A stretch of 64,000 bases of DNA. Source: Cupriavidus sp. WKF15. Its GTDB lineage: Bacteria; Pseudomonadota; Gammaproteobacteria; Burkholderiales; Burkholderiaceae. The notes under the pieces were generated by a model. That model was given only the letters and a program-made list of their open reading frames with translations, was not told the DNA's origin and ran no database searches. The stretch covers positions 1,116,001 through 1,180,000 of the forward strand of contig NZ_CP119572.1 in the NCBI RefSeq assembly GCF_029278605.1, in the 5' to 3' direction. The number at the start of each line of letters is the position of its first letter. The first letter of the stretch is position 1. Positions 57,777-64,000 of this stretch are shown here, one piece after another. Position numbers and translations under genes: made by a program.

Positions 57777-58967
57777 ATGCAACCACTTAAAGACATCACC
57801 GTCGTTACGTTTGAACATGCTATCGCGGCGCCGTTCGCGACCCGTCAGCTAGCCGATCTGGGCGCCCGTGTCATCAAGATCGAAAGGCCGGGCGTGGGCG
57901 ACTTCGCTCGCGGATACGACGAACGCGTGCGCGGCCTGGCGTCGCATTTCGTTTGGACCAATCGTTCGAAGGAGAGCTTGACGCTGGACGTCAAGCATCC
58001 GGCGGCTGCTGGCGTGCTCGAGCGTCTCATCATGAATAAGGCGGACGTCGTGGTGCAGAATCTCGCGCCCGGGGCGGCCGCCCGCTTGGGACTGGGCTAT
58101 GAGAGGCTCTCCGCAGTCAAGCCGGAATTGATTGTTTGCGACATTTCCGGCTACGGCGATGACCCGGTCAATCCGGGCCCCTATCGGGACAAGAAGGCCT
58201 ATGATCTCCTGATTCAAAGCGAGGCCGGCTTCGTGTCGGTGACAGGGACCCCGGAGGAACCCTGCAAGGCTGGACCTTCCATCGCCGATATTGCCGCGGG
58301 CATGTATGCCTACACCAATATTCTGGCCGCGCTGCTCCAGCGCGGTCAGACCGGGCGCGGTCAGCGTATCGATATCTCGATGCTTGAATCGCTGGCGGAG
58401 TGGACAAGCTACCCGCTTTACTATGCGTTCGACGGCGCAGAGCCGCCGCCGCGCACTGGCGCAAGTCACGCCACCATCTATCCGTATGGTCCTTTCCCTG
58501 CAGGCGATGGCGTCACGGTGATGCTGGGTCTGCAGAACGAACGGGAGTGGGCGAGCTTCTGCCTGAAAGTGTTGCAGCAGCCCGAACTTGTCGAGGATCC
58601 GCGGTTTACCTCTAACTCGAAGCGGGTGGCTGCGCGTACAGCCTTGCGGCAGATTATCGTGGACGCCTTCGCTTCCCTGACCGGCGCGCAGGTGGTGGAG
58701 CGGCTGGAAATCGCGCAGATTGCCAATGCCCGTGTCAACGATATGAACGGGGTCTGGGAACATCCGCAACTCAAAGCGCGGGGCCGCTGGACCGAGGTTG
58801 GGTCGCCCCAGGGCACGCTGCCGGCCCTGTTGCCGCCCGGCACCTGGAACGAAGGGCCGCGTATGGACCCGATCCCCGCCCTTGGTCAACACACCGACTC
58901 CATTCTTGCGGAACTCGGATACGCCTCCCACGAGATTACGGCACTGCGTTCGGACAATGCGGTGTGA
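57777..58967 (+). CDS. class III (family III) acyl-CoA transferase
   Basis: A 396-residue CaiB/BaiF-type CoA-transferase, which moves CoA between carboxylates through a mixed anhydride on an Asp. The nucleophile is Asp143 in RDKKAYDLLIQSEAGFVSVTG. The N-terminus LKDITVVTFEHAIAAPFATRQLADLGARVIKIERPG and the DISGYG and NGVWEHPQLKARGRW segments are typical. With the hydratase it would activate a dicarboxylate such as mesaconate or itaconate, using succinyl-CoA or another donor. The donor and acceptor are inferred, not seen. Confidence 0.87.
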   Translation: MQPLKDITVVTFEHAIAAPFATRQLADLGARVIKIERPGVGDFARGYDERVRGLASHFVWTNRSKESLTLDVKHPAAAGVLERLIMNKADVVVQNLAPGAAARLGLGYERLSAVKPELIVCDISGYGDDPVNPGPYRDKKAYDLLIQSEAGFVSVTGTPEEPCKAGPSIADIAAGMYAYTNILAALLQRGQTGRGQRIDISMLESLAEWTSYPLYYAFDGAEPPPRTGASHATIYPYGPFPAGDGVTVMLGLQNEREWASFCLKVLQQPELVEDPRFTSNSKRVAARTALRQIIVDAFASLTGAQVVERLEIAQIANARVNDMNGVWEHPQLKARGRWTEVGSPQGTLPALLPPGTWNEGPRMDPIPALGQHTDSILAELGYASHEITALRSDNAV

Positions 58968-59020
58968 ATCCGACTCCATCCGTCGACTCATTCGACAAGA
59001 TTAAGCAGAGGTAGAACATT

Positions 59021-60367
59021 ATGGCTTCCACAATTATTGACTCGCGCATCTTTGGCGACATGTTCAGTGATGCGCGCATGCGCGAGGTGTGGTCGGACGA
59101 GAACCGGACCGCCAAGTACCTTGACATCGAGCGCGCCTTGGCAAAGGTGCAGGGCGAACTCGGTATCATCCCGAAAGAGGCCGCCGACGAAATCGTGCGC
59201 AACTGCGAACTTTCGCAGATTGACTGGGTAAAGCTCAAAGCCAAAACCGAGCAAATCGGCTATCCAATCATCGCCGTGGTCAACCAGATTAACCAGAACT
59301 GCCGGGACGGCCTCGGCGAGTTCTGTCACTGGGGAGCCACGACCCAGGACATCACTGACACTGCGGCTGTGCTGCAAATGCGTGAGGGTCTCGCACTGAT
59401 CGAGGCGGATCTGGACGACATTGCGGGGGCGCTCGCTAAGCTGGCGAAGACATATCGGGACACCCCAGTCATCGGCCGTTCTAACTTGCAGCAAGCCACG
59501 CCGATTACGTTCGGCTACAAGATGGCCAGCATCCTGGCTGGCATTGACCGTCACCGCGAGCGGTTGCAGCAGCTTAAGCCGCGTGTACTGATGGGAGAGT
59601 TCGGCGGCGCCTCCGGTACGCTTTCTTCCCTGCAGACGGGCGCTATGGAGACGCAAGCCGCGCTGATGAAAGAGCTGGGTTTGGCGCAGCCGCTCATCTC
59701 CTGGCACACGGTACGCGACACCGTAGCCGAGGTTGGCGCCTTCCTGGGTCTCGTCGGTGGATCGCTTGGCAAGATTGCCATGGATGTAAAGCTGATGATG
59801 CAGACGGAGGTGGCGGAGGTGTTCGAGCCATTCGCGCCCGGGCGCGGCTCGTCGTCTACCATGCCGCAGAAGCGCAACCCCATTTCGTGCCTATACATCC
59901 ACGCGAACATTTCAGTGGCGCGACAGCACGCAGCGGCCCTGATGGATGCGATGGTCGCCGACCATGAGCGCTCCACCGGGCCATGGGAGATTGAATGGGT
60001 GTCGTTGCCCGAGATCTTCTGCCTGATCTCCGGCGCATTGAAACAGGCCAAATTTGTCCTGCAAGGGCTTGAAGTAGACGCCAACCGCATGCGCGCCAAC
60101 ATCGATATGACCAACGGGCTTGTGATGTCCGAAGCGGTGATGATGGGGTTGGGCCCGTACATCGGACGGGAATATGCGCATGACTTGGTCTATGACCTAT
60201 GCCGCAAGGCCATCGACGAAGACCGGCCATTGATCGACATACTCGCGGCTCACCCGGAAATCAGCGGACATGTCACACGATCTCAACTCGAGGCGATGTG
60301 CGACCCCGCCAATAACTTGGGACAGGCTGGCGTGATGGTCGACCGCGTGCTTGCAAGCCGGCGTTGA
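59021..60367 (+). CDS. fumarase/aspartase-superfamily lyase (adenylosuccinate lyase/CMLE branch)
   Basis: A 448-residue lyase or cycloisomerase of the superfamily that eliminates from succinyl-type substrates, often to give fumarate. Conserved regions are HWGATTQDITDTAAVLQM (C1), the SNLQQATPITFGYK segment with a changed C2 region (RTHLQ-type His replaced: RSNLQQA), and the signature FAPGRGSSSTMPQKRNPIS with the catalytic Ser loop. The Asn instead of His at the second region is notable. It is most similar in layout to 3-carboxymuconate cycloisomerases and to carbon-nitrogen lyases of this branch. PurB function is unlikely in this context. It starts 54 bases after the CoA-transferase. Confidence 0.82.
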   Translation: MASTIIDSRIFGDMFSDARMREVWSDENRTAKYLDIERALAKVQGELGIIPKEAADEIVRNCELSQIDWVKLKAKTEQIGYPIIAVVNQINQNCRDGLGEFCHWGATTQDITDTAAVLQMREGLALIEADLDDIAGALAKLAKTYRDTPVIGRSNLQQATPITFGYKMASILAGIDRHRERLQQLKPRVLMGEFGGASGTLSSLQTGAMETQAALMKELGLAQPLISWHTVRDTVAEVGAFLGLVGGSLGKIAMDVKLMMQTEVAEVFEPFAPGRGSSSTMPQKRNPISCLYIHANISVARQHAAALMDAMVADHERSTGPWEIEWVSLPEIFCLISGALKQAKFVLQGLEVDANRMRANIDMTNGLVMSEAVMMGLGPYIGREYAHDLVYDLCRKAIDEDRPLIDILAAHPEISGHVTRSQLEAMCDPANNLGQAGVMVDRVLASRR

Positions 60368-60439
60368 AAGATCGACACGCTTGGCGAAAAAATTCCGGCA
60401 ATTCTCATGCCGGTCGCAAGAATATAAGGAGACACCATT

Positions 60440-61768
60440 GTGAAACTACGGAGCCCATTCAAGCACTTATACGTCCAGGTGCTCATCGGACTGATGCTCG
60501 GCATCACTGTCGGGCACTACTGGCCAGATATCGGTGCATCCCTCAAACCGCTCGGCGATGGGTTCGTCAAGCTGGTCAAGATGATGATCGCGCCGGTCGT
60601 GTTCTGTACGATAGTGACCGGCATTACGTCGCTTAGCGATACCAAGGAGATTGGAAAGACTCTGCTGAAGTCGATGGGGTTATTTTATGTACTGACCATC
60701 ATTGCCTTGCTAACCGGTCTCGTCACGGTATTTCTGATGCAGCCCGGCGCAGGTATGCACATCGACCCGAAGCAGCTCGATGCGAGTGTTGCGGCGCGCT
60801 TTGCCAACGACATCCAGATCCACGGCTTTGCCGACTTTGCATTGCACATCATCCCTAATGCGTTCGTCGGGGCGTTCGCGCAAGGTGAGGTCCTTCCCGT
60901 CCTGTTGCTCGCGGTGTTGTGCGGTTTCGGCCTCTCGCGCATTGGGTCCGCGGCTCGTCCCGTACTGGACACTATCGATGGCTTCTCCCACATGCTTTTC
61001 GCCGTCTTTGGCGTCATCATGCGGGTGGCACCCATCGGGGCTTTCGGGGCGATGGCTTTCACGGTCGGACGCTATGGAATCAAGTCGATTGGTTCTTTGG
61101 GGCTCCTCATCGGGACTTTCTATGTAGCCTGTTCCTTCTTCGTCGTAGTGGTACTCGGTCTCCTGTGTCGCCTGCATGGGTTCCGACTTTGGCAGTTGCT
61201 GCGTTATATCAAGGAAGAGCTACTTGTCGTCCTGGGTACATCGTCAAGCGAGCCGGTGCTGCCTCGGTTGTTGTTGAAACTCGAGCGCTTGGGCTGCAAG
61301 AAGGGCGTCGTCGGGTTGGTACTTCCGACAGGGTACTCCTTCAACCTGGATGGCACTGCTATCTATCTGACGCTTGCGTCGATGTTTATTGCCCAGGCGT
61401 GCGACATCCACCTGACCTGGCATCAGATTGCCGCCATGCTCGGCATCATGTTGTTGACCTCAAAGGGCGCAGCGGGGGTAACCGGGAGCGGATTCGTGGC
61501 ACTGGTAGCTACGCTGACCGTCATGCCGGACCTTCCCGTTGCCGGCGTCGCTCTTATCGTCGGCATTGACCGCTTCATGTCCGAGGCTCGCGCCCTGACG
61601 AGTACGATTAGTAACGTCGTCGCCTGTATCGTGGTTTCGATGTGGGAAAAGGCTTGCGATCGTGAAGTACTGAAGCGCGAGTTGACATCGAACTACCCAT
61701 TCACGGAGGAAAAACTTGAGGCGGGCGATACGCCGTCCGTGGTCATGGCCGGTCCGTCGCCGCGCTGA
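60440..61768 (+). CDS. DctA-type dicarboxylate:cation symporter
   Basis: A 442-residue member of the DAACS family with about eight membrane helices and two re-entrant loops. Signature segments are FVKLVKMMIAPVVFCTIVTGI, the serine-rich loop LGTSSSEPVLPRLL, the LPTGYSFNLDGTAIYLTLA motif and GAAGVTGSGFVALVATL with the conserved DRFMSEARALTSTISNVVA. These match C4-dicarboxylate carriers (DctA). GTG start at 60440 with AAGGAG nine bases upstream. It follows the lyase by 72 bases and supplies the likely substrate of this locus. Confidence 0.9.
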   Translation: MKLRSPFKHLYVQVLIGLMLGITVGHYWPDIGASLKPLGDGFVKLVKMMIAPVVFCTIVTGITSLSDTKEIGKTLLKSMGLFYVLTIIALLTGLVTVFLMQPGAGMHIDPKQLDASVAARFANDIQIHGFADFALHIIPNAFVGAFAQGEVLPVLLLAVLCGFGLSRIGSAARPVLDTIDGFSHMLFAVFGVIMRVAPIGAFGAMAFTVGRYGIKSIGSLGLLIGTFYVACSFFVVVVLGLLCRLHGFRLWQLLRYIKEELLVVLGTSSSEPVLPRLLLKLERLGCKKGVVGLVLPTGYSFNLDGTAIYLTLASMFIAQACDIHLTWHQIAAMLGIMLLTSKGAAGVTGSGFVALVATLTVMPDLPVAGVALIVGIDRFMSEARALTSTISNVVACIVVSMWEKACDREVLKRELTSNYPFTEEKLEAGDTPSVVMAGPSPR

Positions 61769-61788
61769 ATGATTGCGGCCGCTCGCAA

Positions 61789-62712
61789 CTATGCGCGGCG
61801 GCTCCCGCGCTTGCCCCGGGTTGACTTCATTTCGCTGAGGAAATCATAGAGTTGTTGTGCCGCGGGCGGCAACGAACGCCCCTTGCGGCGAATGAGTCCA
61901 ATATTGCGCGTAATGACGGGGTCGGTCAGCGGAACGCTTACAAGTAGCGGATGATCCGGACCAGGCATGGCAATCGAAGGCACAGCCGCAACGCCGAGCC
62001 CGGCTTCGACTAGCCCCAGCGTTGTTGTGACGTGCTGAGTCTCATAGATGCTGTATGGGAGGCCGGATACGTTGGATAGCGCCTGGTCTAACAGCAGTCG
62101 GTTGCCGGATGCCTTGCTCACGGAAATATAGTCATACTCGGCCAGGTCTGCCCATTTGACGCGCCGATGCTTTGCGAGTGGGTGGTCGCGGCGGCATGCC
62201 GCCACGAATCTCTCTTCGAGAAGGGGGCGAAACTCGATTTCCGGCTCCTGGTTGCCCACGAAATTGAGTCCGAAGTCCGCTTCACCGCCCGATACCGCGG
62301 ACAAGACCTCGTTTGCGCTGGCGTCAAGTAGCTTGACGCGAATCTTCGGATAGCGCTCGTGATAGCGCGAGATGACCTGCGACAAAAAGTAATAGACCGT
62401 TGAAGGCACGCAGGCGATAGTCACTTCCCCCATGCGCGTGGTCGTTACCCCTCGTATGCCAAGCAGTGTCTGGTCCAGGTCATCCAGAATCTGTTGTAGC
62501 TTGCGGTCGAACTCCCGCCCCACCGATGTGAGGCTAACGCGTCGCGTGGTGCGATCCAGCAAGCGGACACCCAGTGCTTCTTCCAGCTTTTCGATTCGGC
62601 GACTGAAGGCCGGCTGCGAAATATGCAGTGCGTCGGCCGCCTTCCGGAAGTTGTTCAACTCGGCAACTGCACGGAATGCCTGTAAGTCGTTGAGGTTGAA
62701 ATTGATGGTCAT
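61789..62712 (-). CDS. LysR-family transcriptional regulator
   Basis: A 307-residue LTTR. The N-terminal HTH reads LNDLQAFRAVAELNNFRKAADALHISQPAFSRRIEKLEEALGVRLLDRTTRRVSLT. The co-inducer domain begins GEVTIACVPSTVYYFLSQVISRYHERYPKIRVKLLD and contains LGLVEAGLGVAAVPSIAM. The ATG at 62712 has AAGG about eight bases upstream; a longer frame to 62766 is less likely. It is convergent with the carrier gene and divergent from the PrpF-type gene, so it probably controls this carboxylate locus. Confidence 0.9.
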   Translation of the reverse strand: MTINFNLNDLQAFRAVAELNNFRKAADALHISQPAFSRRIEKLEEALGVRLLDRTTRRVSLTSVGREFDRKLQQILDDLDQTLLGIRGVTTTRMGEVTIACVPSTVYYFLSQVISRYHERYPKIRVKLLDASANEVLSAVSGGEADFGLNFVGNQEPEIEFRPLLEERFVAACRRDHPLAKHRRVKWADLAEYDYISVSKASGNRLLLDQALSNVSGLPYSIYETQHVTTTLGLVEAGLGVAAVPSIAMPGPDHPLLVSVPLTDPVITRNIGLIRRKGRSLPPAAQQLYDFLSEMKSTRGKRGSRRA

Positions 62713-62990
62713 CGGTGTGCCTTGCGTCGTCGTCACTGATCCATAGTGTGCATCAACCCTTCGCAATTATGCAATTCCATAGGTATCAGAAAAGTATGAC
62801 GATACGTTTGCGGGCGGAGAGGCCCTATAGCAGGTCAGACACAAGTGATGATGTCGACGTTTCGAACGTCTGGAAGGCCAGGGCGCGGGGGTCGCGACGA
62901 TGACGCCGGGTCAAATGCAAATTTTTATGCAACAGGAGCAAGTGAAATGGAAGGCGGTCGTGCAGGCGGCGAAGTTGAAGGCGGACTGAG
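62713..62990. promoter_or_regulatory. divergent LysR - prpF-type intergenic region
   Basis: 278 bases. GTATC (62783-62787) and GATAC (62801-62805) form an interrupted dyad with a 13-base centre, compatible in shape with an LTTR box, about 71 bases from the LysR start. A direct repeat GCAATT(AT)GCAATT lies just before it. I see no clear -35/-10 pair for the isomerase gene. Confidence 0.35.
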
Positions 62991-64000
62991 ATGAGTAAAA
63001 CTATTCCCTGTGTCCTGATGCGCGCCGGCACCTCTCGCGGACCGTTTTTCCTGCGCGAATGGCTACCGGAAAGCGATGAGGAGCGTGACCAGGCGTTGAT
63101 TGGCGCTATCGGAGCATCGGACCCCTTGCAACTTGACGGCGTTGGGGGCGGCAGCACGCTTAACAGCAAGGTAGCCATTGTGTCACGGTCCACGCAGCCC
63201 GATTGCGACTTGGACTACCTTTTTGTACAGGTGGGAGTCGGGAATTGCTCGGTGGATACACGCCCCAACTGCGGCAACATGCTGTCAGGCGTCGCGCCTT
63301 TTGCCATCGAGCAGGGTCTCGTCAAGGTCGAGCGGGACACGACTCGCGTACGCGTGCATAACGTCAATACTGGCGCTCGAATTGACGTGACCGTACGTAC
63401 GCCGGATGGCCGGATAACCTATGACGGTGACACCCGCATCGACGGCGTCGCTGGAACCGGCGCTCCGATCTTGCTTGATTTTCTGGATGCCTGGGGTGCC
63501 GTGACAGGTCAGGTATTCCCGACGGGAAACCGCATCGATGTGATCGACGGCGTCGAGGTGACTTGCATCGACGCGGCCATGCCGCTGATGATTGTCCGGG
63601 CCTGCGACCTGGGTGTCAGCGGCCGTGAAGCACCGGCCACGCTTGACAGTGATGCAGCATTGCTGTCGCGACTGGAGACGCTGCGATTGCAAGCCGGCCT
63701 GCTGATGGGTCTCGGCGATGTGTCTGACAGCGTCATTCCGAAGCCAGTGTTGGTTAGCCCGGGCGACTCTCCGGATAGCATCACATCGCGCTACTTCACT
63801 CCGCGCAAGTGCCATGCCTCTCATGCCGTTACGGGAGCCATCGGCGTGGCCAGCGCCTTCGCATTGTCGGGTACCGTCGCGAGCCAGAACGAAAGGCACT
63901 CTGGCCGACATGCCCTCGTGGTGCTTCATCCTGCTGGGCGGATCGAAGTCGAAGTAGAACTGGAGGGCGAGGGTGATGCCACAAAAGTCACTCGTGCAGC
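62991..64000 (+). CDS. PrpF-family isomerase/tautomerase (4-oxalomesaconate tautomerase-like), cut by window end
   Basis: The first 336 codons of a PrpF-family protein; the stop lies beyond 64000. The diaminopimelate-epimerase-like fold is shown by the start IPCVLMRAGTSRGPFFLREWLP, then DPLQLDGVGGGSTLNSKVAIV and the Cys-containing VDTRPNCGNMLSGVAPFAIEQGLV. PrpF proteins shift double bonds in aconitate-type acids; the GalD branch tautomerises 4-oxalomesaconate, and the TPNCGN-like segment and N-terminus resemble that branch. AGATG context lacks a strong ribosome binding site. Divergent from the LysR gene. Confidence 0.85.
   Translation, partial: MSKTIPCVLMRAGTSRGPFFLREWLPESDEERDQALIGAIGASDPLQLDGVGGGSTLNSKVAIVSRSTQPDCDLDYLFVQVGVGNCSVDTRPNCGNMLSGVAPFAIEQGLVKVERDTTRVRVHNVNTGARIDVTVRTPDGRITYDGDTRIDGVAGTGAPILLDFLDAWGAVTGQVFPTGNRIDVIDGVEVTCIDAAMPLMIVRACDLGVSGREAPATLDSDAALLSRLETLRLQAGLLMGLGDVSDSVIPKPVLVSPGDSPDSITSRYFTPRKCHASHAVTGAIGVASAFALSGTVASQNERHSGRHALVVLHPAGRIEVEVELEGEGDATKVTRA

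Noticed and set aside
59021..60367. Assignment of the lyase as PurB (adenylosuccinate lyase)
   Set aside because: Catabolic context, LysR control and the changed second conserved region argue against a purine biosynthesis role.

Overview
This window looks like a piece of the main chromosome of a high-GC betaproteobacterium of the Burkholderiaceae, most likely Cupriavidus or a close Ralstonia-like relative. The evidence is the conserved block order (carA - LysE-type exporter - carB - greA; yhbY / rlmE - ftsH - folP - glmM - pstSCAB - phoU - phoB - phoR - ppk / ppx), the orphan Bug-type binding protein, the CoA-dependent aromatic catabolism genes and the overall codon use. No species can be named from the sequence alone.

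Layout. 1-5.8 kb holds housekeeping genes: an unrecognised protein, tRNA-Val, dnaQ, rnhA, a methyltransferase divergent from gloB, and the lipoprotein transglycosylase mltD. 6-16 kb is catabolic: a propionyl-CoA synthetase, then a seven-gene cluster (8009-15944) that matches the CoA-dependent aerobic 2-aminobenzoate (anthranilate) route: CoA ligase, fused monooxygenase/reductase, enoyl-CoA hydratase, SDR dehydrogenase, acyl-CoA dehydrogenase, thioesterase and a RidA-like deaminase. A promoter with a 7-bp inverted repeat over its -10 box precedes it. 16-28.6 kb is core: carA/carB with an exporter between them, greA, a DUF4149 membrane protein, yhbY, rlmE, ftsH, folP, glmM.

28.7-41.3 kb is a phosphate regulon block. 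pstSCAB-phoU-phoB-phoR is followed by convergent ppk, divergent ppx, an olsB-type ornithine-lipid acyltransferase and a SixA phosphatase. I can read candidate Pho boxes (7-4-7 repeats with an 11-base period) in front of pstS, between ppk and ppx, and, very regularly (four repeats in phase), in front of the ornithine-lipid gene. This ties phosphate uptake, polyphosphate turnover and phosphorus-free membrane lipid synthesis to one regulator encoded in the same block.

41.5-44.8 kb has a second-type infA, a small membrane protein, tRNA-Pro, a GGDEF protein and tRNA-Arg(TCT). From tRNA-Arg to the end (44.8-64 kb) the content changes to accessory genes: an IclR-linked lactonase/SDR/aldolase set with a nearly perfect 22-bp inverted repeat flanking the divergent promoters; a Bug protein; a scar of gene fragments (SDR 5' end joined to a leucine-rich-repeat piece); an HxlR - MATE pump - exported hydrolase module with twin 17-bp palindromes; a short tyrosine recombinase; a porin remnant; and a locus with a hotdog hydratase, class III CoA-transferase, fumarase-superfamily lyase, DctA-type carrier, LysR regulator and a PrpF-family isomerase (cut by the window end). 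That last locus looks like a pathway for an unsaturated di- or tricarboxylic acid that I cannot assign to a described route, and it is the best candidate here for something new.
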